Notes under the pieces: model-generated
What the model was told of the DNA's origin: nothing
Seen by the model: the letters and a program-made list of their open reading frames with translations, nothing else
The model's database searches: none
Shown here: positions 47,131-57,877 of the stretch, in pieces
How positions within the stretch are numbered: the stretch's first letter is position 1
Layout: the number at the start of each line of letters is the position of its first letter
From: Rodentibacter ratti
GTDB lineage: Bacteria; Pseudomonadota; Gammaproteobacteria; Enterobacterales; Pasteurellaceae
DNA: 64,000 bases
Assembly (NCBI RefSeq): GCF_002000485.1
Contig: NZ_MLAJ01000005.1
Span: 255,893-319,892, forward strand
Direction of reading: 5' to 3'
Translations under genes and position numbers: made by a program

Positions 47131-48066
47131 TTAGCTTGAAAATTCGATTAAACCCACCACGTTATTTTCATCATCGACTGCCACAAGGGAATGGATTTTT
47201 TTCTCTTTCATAAAATCTTCCGCTTTCGCTAAAAATTCGTTTTGATTAATGGTTTTTGGCGAGCGTGTCATAAAATCTTGTGCGGTTTTGTTAAGAATTT
47301 CTGCACCATTAGCGGTGAGTGCTCGACGAATATCACCATCCGTGATAATGCCTTCTAACTGCTGATTTTCCATCACCAAGGCCACGCCCATTCGTCCTTC
47401 GTTCATCACCGTTAAGCAATCAGTGAAATTGGTGTTTGGTGAAATTGTAGGTAAATAAGTTTGCATTTGATCTTTTACTCGACAAAGCAAACGACGACCT
47501 AGGCTACCGCCCGGATGGAATTTAGCAAAGTCGGCAGGTTGGAAATTTCTTGCGGTGATAAGCGACACTGCAAGGGCATCCCCTAACGCCAGTGTGACAA
47601 GGGCAGAGGTGGTAGGGGCAAGATTATTTGGGCAAACTTCTCGCTCAACGGTAATATCCAAGACGTAATCTGCATGGCGAGCAAGAGTTGAGTGTTTATT
47701 GCTGGTGAGGGCGATAATTTTATTGCCGAAGTTTTTTAGACTTGGAATGAGTTTATTCACATCATCGGTTTCACCGCTGTAGGAAATCAGCATGACAATA
47801 TCAATGGGTTTGAGCATACCCAGATCACCATGAAATGCCTCTGTGGGATGTAGAAAGAAACTTGGCGTACCGGTAGAGGCAAAAGTGGCGACCATTTTTT
47901 TACCAATTAAACCGGATTTACCAATTCCTCCAATGACAAGACGCCCTTGGCAAGCCAAAATAAGCTCAACGATTTGGTTGAAATTTTCGTCTAAACGTTG
48001 GCTTAATTGGGTGAGAGCAAGACTTTCTACGGAAAGCGTATCTCGTGCAATTTGTAGATAGTTCAT
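47131..48066 (-). CDS. kdsD: Arabinose-5-phosphate isomerase KdsD
   Basis: KdsD turns ribulose-5-phosphate into arabinose-5-phosphate, the first step of KDO synthesis. The ATG at 48066 with an AGGA site gives 311 residues (an ATG 6 bases earlier is less likely). The N-terminal SIS domain (GGIGKSGLIGKKMVATFASTG, then SYSGETDDVNKL) and two C-terminal CBS domains are clear. It is the first gene of a kdsD-kdsC pair. Confidence 0.95.
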   Translation of the reverse strand: MNYLQIARDTLSVESLALTQLSQRLDENFNQIVELILACQGRLVIGGIGKSGLIGKKMVATFASTGTPSFFLHPTEAFHGDLGMLKPIDIVMLISYSGETDDVNKLIPSLKNFGNKIIALTSNKHSTLARHADYVLDITVEREVCPNNLAPTTSALVTLALGDALAVSLITARNFQPADFAKFHPGGSLGRRLLCRVKDQMQTYLPTISPNTNFTDCLTVMNEGRMGVALVMENQQLEGIITDGDIRRALTANGAEILNKTAQDFMTRSPKTINQNEFLAKAEDFMKEKKIHSLVAVDDENNVVGLIEFSS

Positions 48067-48214
48067 GAACATTCCTAAAGTGCGGTTAAAATTGTGGTTA
48101 TTTTAGCTGAATGTAGTAAAAATACGAATGAAAAATTATGTGTAATCGCTGATGTGATTACTTCCGTTTTCACCGCCGTTGGCAAAGCCAATGTTCAAAA
48201 TCCATTGGATTTTG

Positions 48215-48243
48215 TTGACCGCACTTTTATTAATCCCTATACT
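48215..48243 (+). promoter_or_regulatory. rnpB promoter
   Basis: TTGACC (48215-48220) and TATACT (48238-48243) are spaced by 17 bases, putting the start near 48250. The -35 hexamer is part of a DNA uptake signal (TTGACCGCACTTTT). Confidence 0.85.
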
Positions 48244-48250
48244 ACGCGCC

Positions 48251-48621
<371 letters not shown>

Positions 48622-48628
48622 AAAAAAT

Positions 48629-48680
48629 AACCGCACTTTAGTTTATTCATGATGAATGGATTAAAGTGCGGTTGTTTTTT
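48629..48680 (+). terminator. rnpB terminator (uptake-signal pair)
   Basis: AACCGCACTTTA and TAAAGTGCGGTT form a 12-bp stem with a 21-base loop, followed by GTTTTTT. Confidence 0.85.
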
Positions 48681-48839
48681 AGAATTATCTCTTCAATATA
48701 AATCTGCACAAAACGATATGCTGTTGCGATCATCTGTAAATTTATTTTTATCGTCATATTATTTTTACTGTCACTGTCATATTCTCGTCACCTTTACAAA
48801 GTATTCTCTTTCACAACAATAGACTAAAGAGGAAACGAT

Positions 48840-50198
48840 ATGAAAAAGAAACATTGCTTTGCTATGTTGGGATTGGCTTTAAGCATGACAAGTGTTGCAG
48901 AAACACCATTGGCTTTTGAAACTCCGGCTGAATTGGCCGGTTATGCCGTGTTACCTGCAAATGCTGTGGTTAGCGTACCGGATGATGCGCCGAATGACTT
49001 AAAAACAGCGGGAAAATATACGACTTTTAAGCGAGTGGAAAAATTACAATCCGTATCGGGAAAATCAAAAGATCGTGAAACCGGTTATTTTTTACCGATT
49101 CAAAATCAGCCGCGACAAGGTCATTCCGGCATTAAAGTGGTTGGAAAAGATACGGTATGGATTCTTACCGATAACGGCTTTGGTAGTAAAGCGAATTCGC
49201 CGGATTCTATGCTGTATTTGAATCAATATAAAATTAATTGGTCGCAGGGAAAATTTGAACCGCTTAAAACAGTCTTTTTAACCGATCCGGATAAAAAAGT
49301 CCCATTTCGAATTGTGCACGAAGATACAAAAGAAAGATATTTAACCGGGGCGGATTTTGATACGGAAAGTTTTCAAATTATCGGTAATAATATTTGGATT
49401 GGTGATGAATTTGGTCCGTATTTAATCAAAACGGATTTAAACGGAAAAGTGTTATCCGTATTTGAAACAGAAATAGAGGGAAGAAAAATTCAATCTCCCG
49501 ATCATTATCAAATCGTCTCACCCGGCACACCAAATGGTCTCCATAAAAATGTCAATTTAAAACGTTCAAAAGGATATGAAGGGATGGCGGCTTCTCCTGA
49601 TGGCAAATACCTTTATCCATTATTGGAAGGAGCGTTATGGGACGAAAAAAAACAAAGTTGGGAAATGGTGGATGGCAAAGTAGCCTTGCGCATTTTAGAA
49701 TTTAATGTTGATAAACAAGAATGGACAGGACGTTACTGGTTTTATCCTTTAGAAAACGAACATAATGCTATTGGTGATTTTAATCTGATTGATGCCAAAA
49801 ACGGATTGATCATAGAACGGGATAATGGTGAAGGCACAGAGGATAAAGGTTGTAAAAATCCTGCAGATACGACACATTGTTTTTCTGAACCGGCAAAATT
49901 TAAACGGGTTTATAAAGTCTCGTTCTCCTCGGATAATGTTGGCAAAGCGGTGAAAAAGCTTGCATATATTGATTTATTGAATATTTCCGACCCTAATAAA
50001 ATTAGTCTCAAACCTTTGAATGGCGGCGTATTAAAATTCCCGTTTTTTACTATTGAGAACCTTGATGTTGTTGATAATGAACACATCATCGTCGGTAATG
50101 ACAATAATTTCCCGTTTTCATCAAGTCGACAACCTAATCATCAGGATGATAATGAATTAATTTTATTGAAAGTACCGGCTTTACTAGAGGCTAAATAA
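48840..50198 (+). CDS. Secreted esterase-like/phytase-like beta-propeller protein
   Basis: 452 residues with a signal peptide (KKKHCFAMLGLALSMTSVA, cut likely after A20). The body matches the esterase-like activity of phytase family (PF13449): RQGHSGIKVV, ILTDNGFGSKANSPDS, IGDEFGPYL and KRSKGYEGMAASPDGKYLYPLLEG. Members are periplasmic or secreted and probably act on phosphoesters or other esters; the substrate is unknown. It has a GAGGAAA site and is a single-gene unit convergent with dacB. Confidence 0.82.
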   Translation: MKKKHCFAMLGLALSMTSVAETPLAFETPAELAGYAVLPANAVVSVPDDAPNDLKTAGKYTTFKRVEKLQSVSGKSKDRETGYFLPIQNQPRQGHSGIKVVGKDTVWILTDNGFGSKANSPDSMLYLNQYKINWSQGKFEPLKTVFLTDPDKKVPFRIVHEDTKERYLTGADFDTESFQIIGNNIWIGDEFGPYLIKTDLNGKVLSVFETEIEGRKIQSPDHYQIVSPGTPNGLHKNVNLKRSKGYEGMAASPDGKYLYPLLEGALWDEKKQSWEMVDGKVALRILEFNVDKQEWTGRYWFYPLENEHNAIGDFNLIDAKNGLIIERDNGEGTEDKGCKNPADTTHCFSEPAKFKRVYKVSFSSDNVGKAVKKLAYIDLLNISDPNKISLKPLNGGVLKFPFFTIENLDVVDNEHIIVGNDNNFPFSSSRQPNHQDDNELILLKVPALLEAK

Positions 50199-50230
50199 TC
50201 GTAGATGATCGAAAAATTCGGTTAAAATTA

Positions 50231-50277
50231 ACCGCACTTTGAGCTGAGTTTTAAAAAGTCGTTGCTCAAGGTGCGGT
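50231..50277. terminator. Shared terminator of the phytase-like gene and dacB
   Basis: ACCGCACTTTGAGC and GCTCAAGGTGCGGT pair over 14 positions with one wobble. Short T-rich stretches flank it. The genes converge here. Confidence 0.7.
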
Positions 50278-50306
50278 CAAATATTTTGTTCTATGCCCTT
50301 GTTTTA

Positions 50307-51746
50307 TTATTCTTTGTATAATTGATTATACAGCCCGCTTTCAAATTGCACCAAAGGAGCGCGTTTTGTTTTATTTTCAAGTTCGCCGGTGGAATAGCCA
50401 TTGACAAATTGAACAAAAGCGATCTTCTCGCCACGTGCGTTTGTCATGAATCCTGCAAGGTTGTAAACCCCTTTTAGTGAACCGGTTTTGGCGATAACAT
50501 TTTTGACTAACGGGGGATTTATTAATCCGCCACGTCCGCTAATAGTTCCATCGACCCCTGCAATGGGAAAGGTTTCCATTAGGTGTAGTTTGTCTTCATT
50601 TTTTGCAATATATTCCAATACAGAAAGCATGGTTTTAGGTGCGACCAAGTTATGGCGTGAAAGTCCGGAACCGTCTGCCAAGATGCTGTTACCGAATTTG
50701 ATTCCTTGTTTTTGTAAAACGGATTTCACCGCTAATGTACCCAGTTGGAAGGATGCCGGACGTTTATAGTAATGGTAGGCAATAGCACGAAATAAAGAAT
50801 CCGCAATTTGATTATCGGATTTTTTCATCATTTTTTTCAACAAATCAGGCAAAGGTTTGGAGAAATGTTGCGCCAGTAATTGTCCTTGCTGTGGTTTTTG
50901 CGGTTGTAATACTTTACCGTTAAATTCGATTCCTAATCGTTTGAGTTGGCGTTGAATAATCGCTGCAGCGTAAGCATCAGGATCTTGTACGGCGAAACTT
51001 AAACCAAAAGGTTTTGTTTGACGGGCAAGGCAGCCTTTCACTTGGTAGCGATTATTATCATGTACTACGACATCTAATTGACAATAAGGCGATTCATGAC
51101 TGTCTGCCACATAAACTTGTCCGAACACTTGAATTGGAAATTGTGCCGGCACGCTGATTTTGACGGTTTCACCAGGAGCTTGATTAGCATCCAGTTCCGC
51201 ATAGAAACAGTTATTATCAATATTGGCAGCGGAAGGCGGGGAATTGAAACACATGGTTAAATCGTTCCAAATCCAACCTAAACCACGATCATGGCTGGAG
51301 AATACAGAGGTATCCAAGACGAGATCACCATTGATTTTATTGATGCCTTGTTTTTTTAATTCGGCGAGTAAACTATAAAGTTGACCACTGGTAAGATCCG
51401 GATCGCCGGTAAAACGTACGATCAAATTGCCCTCTAGAAGCCCATTTTGAATTTTGCCATTGGTTAAAAGGGCGGTATCAAATTTGAAATCATCTCCAAG
51501 CACTAATTTTGCAGCAACGGCGGTAAATACTTTTTGGATGCTTGCCGGTAGCATAAAGGCTGTGCTGTGATAATCCGCAATAACTTGATTTTGATTCAGA
51601 TTTTTAGCAATGACTCCCACTGTTGCGCCTTCGGGTAAATGTTCGGTAATCGTGGGAAGGTTAATTTCTGCATAACTGGAAAGAGAAAATCCGAGTGTGA
51701 AAAATACCGCTTTAAGTGCGGTCGAAATTGAAGATATTTTTTCCAT
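50307..51746 (-). CDS. dacB: Penicillin-binding protein 4 (D-Ala-D-Ala carboxypeptidase/endopeptidase)
   Basis: This is a periplasmic class C PBP that trims and cleaves peptidoglycan cross-links. The 479 residues begin with a signal peptide (cut near A26). The active-site motifs are S69-I-Q-K72 (SxxK), SDN (KKSDNQIADS) and KTG (IAKTGSLKGV). The extra domains between SxxK and SDN that mark PBP4 are present. It diverges from greA. Confidence 0.95.
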   Translation of the reverse strand: MEKISSISTALKAVFFTLGFSLSSYAEINLPTITEHLPEGATVGVIAKNLNQNQVIADYHSTAFMLPASIQKVFTAVAAKLVLGDDFKFDTALLTNGKIQNGLLEGNLIVRFTGDPDLTSGQLYSLLAELKKQGINKINGDLVLDTSVFSSHDRGLGWIWNDLTMCFNSPPSAANIDNNCFYAELDANQAPGETVKISVPAQFPIQVFGQVYVADSHESPYCQLDVVVHDNNRYQVKGCLARQTKPFGLSFAVQDPDAYAAAIIQRQLKRLGIEFNGKVLQPQKPQQGQLLAQHFSKPLPDLLKKMMKKSDNQIADSLFRAIAYHYYKRPASFQLGTLAVKSVLQKQGIKFGNSILADGSGLSRHNLVAPKTMLSVLEYIAKNEDKLHLMETFPIAGVDGTISGRGGLINPPLVKNVIAKTGSLKGVYNLAGFMTNARGEKIAFVQFVNGYSTGELENKTKRAPLVQFESGLYNQLYKE

Positions 51747-51827
51747 TATTAACGGTTCTGGTTGCTATTTCTTTCAAGACGGACAATAATAGTCCTCGAA
51801 CTCACGAGAGTAAATCATTTTCTTGTG

Positions 51828-51887
51828 TACAATTTATTTTAAGTCGCTACGGCAATGTTTTTGCAATTTTGCCGTAGTTTTCTTTTT
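51828..51887 (+). ncRNA. greA leader with intrinsic terminator (GraL-like)
   Basis: Upstream of greA a TACAAT -10 (51828-51833) is followed by a perfect 9-bp stem CTACGGCAA/TTGCCGTAG (51847-51855 and 51869-51877) and TTTTCTTTTT. A transcript from about 51840 to 51887 would be about 50 bases. E. coli greA has the same plan, where the short leader RNA is called GraL. The likeness is structural, not in sequence. Confidence 0.6.
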
Positions 51888-51910
51888 ATTAAATTTTAAG
51901 GAATGAAGCT

Positions 51911-52387
51911 ATGAAACAAATCCCAATGACTGTGCGTGGCGCAGACCTATTGAGAGAAGAATTGGATTTCTTGAAAAATGTTCGTCGCCCCGAAATTATT
52001 AAAGCCATTGCAGAAGCGCGTGAGCATGGTGATTTAAAAGAAAATGCGGAATATCACGCTGCACGTGAACAACAGGGTTTTTGTGAAGGACGAATTCAAG
52101 AAATTGAAGGTAAATTGGCAAATAGCCAAGTGATTGATGTCACTAAATTACCGAATAACGGTAAAGTGATTTTTGGTGCTACGGTAGTGTTGGTCAATAC
52201 TGATACAGAGGAAGAAATCACCTATAAAATTGTTGGCGATGATGAGGCGGATATTAAATCAGGTTTGATTTCTGTGAATTCCCCGATTGCGCGTGGTTTA
52301 ATCGGTAAAGAAATTGATGATACGGTGAATATTGCCACGCCGGGCGGTAATGTGGAATTTGAAATTATTGAGGTCAATTACATTTAG
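51911..52387 (+). CDS. greA: Transcription elongation factor GreA
   Basis: GreA rescues backtracked RNA polymerase by stimulating RNA cleavage. The 158 residues are standard: an N-terminal coiled coil with the acidic tip ([20 protein letters not shown]) and a C-terminal FKBP-like domain ([21 protein letters not shown]). It starts after AAGGAA and behind the leader terminator described above. Confidence 0.97.
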   Translation: MKQIPMTVRGADLLREELDFLKNVRRPEIIKAIAEAREHGDLKENAEYHAAREQQGFCEGRIQEIEGKLANSQVIDVTKLPNNGKVIFGATVVLVNTDTEEEITYKIVGDDEADIKSGLISVNSPIARGLIGKEIDDTVNIATPGGNVEFEIIEVNYI

Positions 52388-52390
52388 TAA

Positions 52391-52418
52391 AAAGTGCGGT
52401 CATTTTTGACCGCACTTT
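52391..52418. terminator. Bidirectional terminator between greA and yhbY
   Basis: AAAGTGCGGTCA-TTTT-TGACCGCACTTT is a perfect 12-bp stem with a 4-base loop made of two facing uptake signals. Confidence 0.88.
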
Positions 52419-52425
52419 CTATGGA

Positions 52426-52725
52426 TTACTTCCGTGGAAGTTGGATTTTCTTCTCTTCGCTAGGTTTGTAAAGCACTAATATATGACCGATTGTTTGAAC
52501 GTTTGAGGCTTGGGTTTCACGAACAATAGCATCGATGATTAATTGTTTGGTTTCACGATCGGCACCGGCAATTTTTACTTTAATGAGTTCATGGTGATCT
52601 AATGCATTTTCAATTTCGGCAAGTACGCCTTCGGTTAAACCATTGCCGCCAAGCATAACGACAGGGTTAAGGTGGTGTGCCAGACCTTTCAAAAATTGTT
52701 TTTGTTTGGTTGATAAGGTTGTCAT
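52426..52725 (-). CDS. yhbY: Ribosome assembly RNA-binding protein YhbY
   Basis: A small CRS1-YhbY (CRM) domain protein of 99 residues. The motifs LKGLAHHLNPVVMLGGNGLTEGVLAEI and HELIKVKIAGADRE are typical. YhbY binds pre-50S particles. It diverges from rlmE, as it does in E. coli and H. influenzae. Confidence 0.95.
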   Translation of the reverse strand: MTTLSTKQKQFLKGLAHHLNPVVMLGGNGLTEGVLAEIENALDHHELIKVKIAGADRETKQLIIDAIVRETQASNVQTIGHILVLYKPSEEKKIQLPRK

Positions 52726-52878
52726 AAGGAATCCTATAAATGAATATAAATAACAAAAAGAGCGGTCAGAAAAAACAGAGATTTTCTATGTTTTTAAGCT
52801 CATCAAGTCTTGAATTTGGCAGATTGTACCCAAATATAGGCGAAACTACTACAAAAAATACTGTGAAAGACAGAAATT

Positions 52879-53517
52879 ATGGGAAAGAAAAAACGTTCGG
52901 CGAGTTCTTCTCGTTGGCTAAACGAACATTTTAAAGATCCGTTTGTACAAAAAGCACACAAGCAAAAATTGCGTTCCCGTGCTTATTTTAAACTTGATGA
53001 AATTCAGCAAACGGACAAATTATTTAAATCGGGAATGACCATTGTAGATCTTGGTGCGGCACCGGGCGGATGGTCACAATATGTTGTGAGCCAAATTGGT
53101 GATAGCGGGCGAGTCATTGCCTGCGATATTTTGGAAATGGACCCGATTGTAGGGGTCGATTTTTTACAAGGTGATTTTCGTGATGAAAATGTACTCAACG
53201 CATTACTTGAGCGAGTAGGCGAAGCTAAAGTGGATGTGGTGATGTCGGATATGGCGCCTAATTTCAGCGGTATGCCTTCGGTGGATATTCCGCGTGCCAT
53301 GTATCTGGTGGAACTGGCGTTGGATATGTGTAAACAGGTTTTGGCGAAGAAAGGGAGTTTTGTCGTCAAAGTGTTTCAAGGAGAAGGCTTTGATGAATAT
53401 TTACGGGAAATCAGAGCTTTATTTAGTGTAGTGAAGGTGCGTAAACCGGAGGCTTCACGTGGGCGTTCCCGTGAGGTTTATATTGTGGCTACGGGCTATA
53501 AAGGCGAATTGCTTTGA
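52879..53517 (+). CDS. rlmE: 23S rRNA (U2552) 2'-O-methyltransferase RlmE
   Basis: RlmE (FtsJ) methylates the ribose of U2552 in 50S assembly. The 212 residues have the Rossmann motif [13 protein letters not shown] and the catalytic K-D-K-E set (Lys in [11 protein letters not shown], Asp in MSDMAPN, Lys in [14 protein letters not shown], Glu in REVYIVATG). It is followed by ftsH as in E. coli. Confidence 0.96.
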   Translation: MGKKKRSASSSRWLNEHFKDPFVQKAHKQKLRSRAYFKLDEIQQTDKLFKSGMTIVDLGAAPGGWSQYVVSQIGDSGRVIACDILEMDPIVGVDFLQGDFRDENVLNALLERVGEAKVDVVMSDMAPNFSGMPSVDIPRAMYLVELALDMCKQVLAKKGSFVVKVFQGEGFDEYLREIRALFSVVKVRKPEASRGRSREVYIVATGYKGELL

Positions 53518-53595
53518 TAGCTTTTCATGGGCTGCGATATATAGTATCTTTGTGGCGAATTTATTAACTTTAACTTAGGAAAGGCAGGTTAAACT

Positions 53596-55506
53596 TTGAA
53601 CGATATGGTCAAAAATTTGGTACTCTGGATCGTGGTAGCGGTTGTGATGATGACGGCTTATCAGAGTTTCAATTCTAATTCGGTAGAAAACTCTACTGAC
53701 TATACTACATTTGTTTATGATGTGAGTAATGGTCAAGTAAAAGAAGCGCGTTTTGATACCAATGAAATTACGGTAACAAAAAATGACGGCTCAAAATACA
53801 TGACTGTCATGCCACCATTGGAAGATAAAAAATTACTTGATGATTTATTAAGTAAAAAAGTGAAGGTAGAAGGGACGCCATTTGAAAGACGTAGCTTAAT
53901 CTCACAAATTTTAATTTCTTGGTTTCCAATGCTGTTTCTTGTGGGCGTATGGATTTTCTTTATGCGTCAAATGCAAGGCGGTGGTGGCAAGGCGATGAGC
54001 TTTGGTAAAAGCCGTGCCAAAATGTTAAGTCAAGATCAAATCAAAGTGACTTTTGCCGATGTGGCCGGGTGTGATGAAGCAAAAGAAGAAGTCGGTGAGA
54101 TTGTTGATTTCTTACGTGATCCGACCAAATTCCAAAATTTAGGCGGTAAAATTCCAAAAGGGATTTTGATGGTAGGGCCTCCGGGTACCGGTAAAACCTT
54201 ATTGGCAAAAGCCATTGCAGGTGAGGCCAAAGTACCGTTTTTCACGATTTCCGGTTCTGATTTCGTTGAAATGTTTGTGGGCGTCGGGGCTTCCCGCGTT
54301 CGTGATATGTTTGAACAGGCGAAGAAAAATGCCCCTTGCTTGATCTTTATTGATGAAATCGATGCGGTAGGTCGTCAACGTGGTGCAGGTTTAGGCGGTG
54401 GGCATGATGAACGTGAACAAACCCTTAACCAAATGCTTGTTGAAATGGATGGTTTCGGTGGTCACGATGGGGTAATTGTTATTGCCGCAACTAACCGTCC
54501 GGATGTATTAGATCCTGCATTAACCCGTCCGGGACGTTTTGACCGCCAAGTAGTGGTTGGACTGCCGGATGTAAAAGGTCGTGAGCAAATTTTAAAAGTA
54601 CATATGCGCAAAGTCCCATTGGCAGAGGATGTCGATGCCATGACACTAGCACGTGGTACACCGGGCTATTCAGGTGCGGATCTCGCCAATCTTGTGAATG
54701 AAGCTGCGCTATTTGCCGCTCGTAATAATAAACGCAAAGTTTCCATGCTTGAGTTTGAAAAAGCAAAAGATAAAATTAATATGGGACCGGAACGTCGCAC
54801 CATGATTATGACGGAGAAACAAAAAGAATCTACCGCCTATCATGAAGCCGGTCATGCCATTGTGGGTTATTTAGTGCCTGAACACGATCCAGTTCACAAA
54901 GTCACGATTATTCCTCGTGGTCGTGCATTAGGTGTTACCTTCTTCTTACCGGAAGGGGATCAAGTCAGCATCAGCCAAAAACAATTAGAAAGCAAACTTT
55001 CAACTCTTTATGCAGGTCGTTTGGCGGAAGATTTGATTTACGGTGAAGAGAATATTTCTACCGGTGCTTCTAATGATATTAAAGTGGCAACCAATATCGC
55101 CCGTAATATGGTGACACAATGGGGTTTCTCTGAAAAACTTGGTCCGATTCTTTACTCAGAAGATGAAGGGGAAGTTTTCTTAGGCCGCTCAATGGCAAAA
55201 GCGAAACATATGTCTGATGAAACAGCTCATGTTATCGATGAAGAAGTCCGTGCAATCATAACGCGTAACTATGAGCGTGCGAGACAAATTCTTACTGAGA
55301 ATATGGATATTTTACATGCGATGAAAGACGCACTTGTGAAATATGAAACCATCGAAGAAGTGCAAATTAAGCAATTAATGAATCGTGAGCCGGTCACGCC
55401 ACCTTCAGGCTGGGAAGAACCGAAAACCTCACAAGCGGCTTATTCAAATGCTGTTTCTGAAAATAAACCGGAAAGTGAGGTTGAAAAACCACAAGATTCT
55501 GAATAA
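53596..55506 (+). CDS. ftsH: ATP-dependent zinc metalloprotease FtsH
   Basis: FtsH is the membrane AAA+ protease that degrades LpxC, heat-shock sigma and damaged membrane proteins. The 636 residues, from a TTG at 53596 with an AGG site, have two membrane helices (about 7-24 and 102-123), Walker A at 193-201 ([10 protein letters not shown]200) and the zinc site H416-E-A-G-H420. An ATG at 53605 is possible; E. coli FtsH also has an upstream TTG. The tail after about 600 is acidic and loose. Confidence 0.96.
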   Translation: MNDMVKNLVLWIVVAVVMMTAYQSFNSNSVENSTDYTTFVYDVSNGQVKEARFDTNEITVTKNDGSKYMTVMPPLEDKKLLDDLLSKKVKVEGTPFERRSLISQILISWFPMLFLVGVWIFFMRQMQGGGGKAMSFGKSRAKMLSQDQIKVTFADVAGCDEAKEEVGEIVDFLRDPTKFQNLGGKIPKGILMVGPPGTGKTLLAKAIAGEAKVPFFTISGSDFVEMFVGVGASRVRDMFEQAKKNAPCLIFIDEIDAVGRQRGAGLGGGHDEREQTLNQMLVEMDGFGGHDGVIVIAATNRPDVLDPALTRPGRFDRQVVVGLPDVKGREQILKVHMRKVPLAEDVDAMTLARGTPGYSGADLANLVNEAALFAARNNKRKVSMLEFEKAKDKINMGPERRTMIMTEKQKESTAYHEAGHAIVGYLVPEHDPVHKVTIIPRGRALGVTFFLPEGDQVSISQKQLESKLSTLYAGRLAEDLIYGEENISTGASNDIKVATNIARNMVTQWGFSEKLGPILYSEDEGEVFLGRSMAKAKHMSDETAHVIDEEVRAIITRNYERARQILTENMDILHAMKDALVKYETIEEVQIKQLMNREPVTPPSGWEEPKTSQAAYSNAVSENKPESEVEKPQDSE

Positions 55507-55513
55507 TGAAATG

Positions 55514-55543
55514 AAAGCCTCCTAAATTAGGAGGCTTTATTTT
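55514..55543 (+). terminator. ftsH terminator
   Basis: AAAGCCTCCT-AAATT-AGGAGGCTTT is a perfect 10-bp stem followed by ATTTTT. Confidence 0.92.
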
Positions 55544-55620
55544 TATCGAATGATTTTTTTCCTTAGCATATTTCGTTATAATTCCATCCTCAAATTCATT
55601 CTAAAAATTGACCGCACTTT

Positions 55621-56448
55621 ATGAAACTTTACGCCAACCAAAAATCCCTTGATTTATCATTTCCTCAGATTATGGGGATTTTAAATTTCACACCGGATTC
55701 CTTTTCTGATAGCGGAAAATTTTTTAGCCTTGATAAGGCATTGTTTCAAGTAGAAAAAATGCTGAATGATGGAGCGGCGATTATTGACATCGGTGGCGAA
55801 TCGACACGCCCAATGGCAGATGAGGTGTCTGAGCAGGAGGAACTTCATCGAGTTGTGCCATTAGTGGAGGCTGTCCGTCAACGTTTTGACTGTTGGATTT
55901 CGGTGGATTCCTCTAAGGCTATTGTGATGCAAGAGGCGGCAAAAGTCGGGATGGATTTAATCAATGATATTCGAGCTTTACAAGAGCCGAATGCATTACA
56001 GGTTGTGGCAGAATTGGATTTGCCCGTTTGTATTATGCATATGCAAGGGCAACCAAGAACAATGCAAACTCATCCTCAATATAAAGATGTCGTGCAAGAT
56101 GTTCTCGCTTTTTTACGTCAACGTTCAGAAGAATGTATTGCTGTCGGAATAAAAAAAGACAATTTAATTTGGGATATGGGATTCGGATTTGGTAAGACGG
56201 TTCAACACAACTATAAATTGTTACAACAACTCAGTGTATTTTGTGAAGAGGGATATCCTGTGCTTGCGGGGCTATCACGCAAATCAATGATTGGTGCGGT
56301 GTTAGATAAACCGGTTGATGAAAGGGTTATTGGGAGTGCCACCGGTGCGTTAATTGCAGCACAAGGTGGGGCAAAGATTTTACGTGTACATGATGTGGCT
56401 GCTACATCAGATGCACTCAAAATTTGGCAGGCGACAGAAAACGCCTAA
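55621..56448 (+). CDS. folP: Dihydropteroate synthase
   Basis: FolP joins pterin pyrophosphate to p-aminobenzoate and is the target of sulfonamides. The 275 residues begin MKLYANQKSLDLS, which matches E. coli FolP and fixes the start. Seen are MGILNFTPDSFSDSG, IDIGGESTRP, and GLSRKSMIG. An uptake signal (GACCGCACTTT) lies directly before the ATG where the ribosome site should be, and no purine-rich site is visible. A terminator separates it from ftsH, so it has its own promoter. Confidence 0.95.
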   Translation: MKLYANQKSLDLSFPQIMGILNFTPDSFSDSGKFFSLDKALFQVEKMLNDGAAIIDIGGESTRPMADEVSEQEELHRVVPLVEAVRQRFDCWISVDSSKAIVMQEAAKVGMDLINDIRALQEPNALQVVAELDLPVCIMHMQGQPRTMQTHPQYKDVVQDVLAFLRQRSEECIAVGIKKDNLIWDMGFGFGKTVQHNYKLLQQLSVFCEEGYPVLAGLSRKSMIGAVLDKPVDERVIGSATGALIAAQGGAKILRVHDVAATSDALKIWQATENA

Positions 56449-56479
56449 GTTTTAAAAAAATTAAATAAAGGAATTTATT

Positions 56480-57814
56480 ATGGCAGAGCGTAAATATTTT
56501 GGTACAGATGGTGTGCGTGGCAAAGTCGGAACCTACCCGATCACACCTGATTTCGCCCTAAAATTAGGCTGGGCGGCAGGTAAAGTATTGGCTTCACAAG
56601 GGTCAAAAACCGTTTTAATTGGTAAGGATACACGTATTTCCGGCTATATGTTGGAATCAGCACTAGAGGCAGGGTTAGCCGCAGCAGGTCTATCCGCCGC
56701 CTTTACCGGGCCAATGCCCACACCGGCTATCGCTTATTTAACCAGAACGTTCCGTGCGGAAGCGGGTATCGTGATCTCTGCCTCTCATAATCCTTACTAT
56801 GATAACGGAATTAAGTTTTTCTCTGCACAAGGGACAAAATTACCGGATGAAATTGAAGAAGCCATTGAAGCGATGCTTGAACAGCAAATGGATTGTGTTG
56901 AATCGGCTGAATTGGGGAAAGCCCGCCGTATTAATGATGCTGCTGGGCGTTATATTGAATTTTGTAAAGGAACCTTCCCGGCACATTTAGGCTTAGAAGG
57001 CTATAAAATTGTGGTAGATTGTGCCAATGGTGCGACTTATCATATTGCACCGAATGTATTGCGTGAGCTTGGTGCGGAAGTGATTGAAATTGGTACAGAA
57101 CCTAATGGTGTAAATATCAATGAAAAATGCGGTGCAACGGATGTTCGAGCATTACAAGAAAAAGTCTTGGAAGTGAAAGCGGATATTGGTTTGGCTTATG
57201 ATGGAGATGGTGATCGAATTATGATGGTGGATCACCTTGGGAATAAAGTAGACGGTGACCAAATTCTCTTTATTATTGCTCGTGAAGCATTGCGTTCCGG
57301 TCAATTAAAAGGCGGGGTAGTGGGTACATTAATGAGTAATATGAGCCTTGAAATTGCATTAAAAATGCTAGGCGTACCATTCCTACGTGCGAATGTAGGG
57401 GATCGTTATGTACTTGAAAAAATGCAGGAAAATAATTGGACGCTTGGTGGTGAAAATTCCGGTCACATTATTATTTCTGATAAAAATTCTACGGGAGACG
57501 GTATTATTGCTTCATTAGCGGTGTTGGCCGCAATGGTTCAACATAAACTTTCACTCAATGAATTGACTAGCGCAGTAAAATTGTTCCCTCAGGTATTAAT
57601 TAACGTGCGTTTTGCTGGAGGGGAAAATCCGTTAGAGAGCGAGGCGGTAAAAGCCGTTGCCGCAGAGGTTGAAAAACGTTTAGAAGGTAAAGGACGTATT
57701 CTATTGCGTAAATCCGGCACGGAGCCTTTAATTCGTGTGATGGTAGAATGCCAAGACGGTGAACTTGCCCAGCAATGTGCAGAAGAAATTGCTGAGGCAG
57801 TGAAAGCAAACTAG
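56480..57814 (+). CDS. glmM: Phosphoglucosamine mutase
   Basis: GlmM converts glucosamine-6-phosphate to the 1-phosphate for UDP-GlcNAc, peptidoglycan and lipid A. The 444 residues have the phosphoserine at S102 ([13 protein letters not shown], the E. coli position), the metal loop LAYDGDGDR, the sugar loop GGENSGH, and the phosphate site [11 protein letters not shown]. It has an AAGGAA site and follows folP by 31 bp, as in E. coli. Confidence 0.97.
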   Translation: MAERKYFGTDGVRGKVGTYPITPDFALKLGWAAGKVLASQGSKTVLIGKDTRISGYMLESALEAGLAAAGLSAAFTGPMPTPAIAYLTRTFRAEAGIVISASHNPYYDNGIKFFSAQGTKLPDEIEEAIEAMLEQQMDCVESAELGKARRINDAAGRYIEFCKGTFPAHLGLEGYKIVVDCANGATYHIAPNVLRELGAEVIEIGTEPNGVNINEKCGATDVRALQEKVLEVKADIGLAYDGDGDRIMMVDHLGNKVDGDQILFIIAREALRSGQLKGGVVGTLMSNMSLEIALKMLGVPFLRANVGDRYVLEKMQENNWTLGGENSGHIIISDKNSTGDGIIASLAVLAAMVQHKLSLNELTSAVKLFPQVLINVRFAGGENPLESEAVKAVAAEVEKRLEGKGRILLRKSGTEPLIRVMVECQDGELAQQCAEEIAEAVKAN

Positions 57815-57821
57815 TTTTATT

Positions 57822-57850
57822 GACCGCTCTAAAAAAGAGCGGTCAGTTTT
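57822..57850 (+). terminator. glmM terminator
   Basis: GACCGCTCT-AAAAA-AGAGCGGTC is a 9-bp stem followed by AGTTTTT. It looks like an uptake-signal hairpin with one base changed in each arm. Confidence 0.8.
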
Positions 57851-57877
57851 TATCTTAATTTAGGAAAGCAATACAGT

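Noticed and set aside
52740..52934. 64-codon frame before rlmE
   Set aside because: It has low-complexity content, overlaps the rlmE start in another frame, and is better explained as leader.
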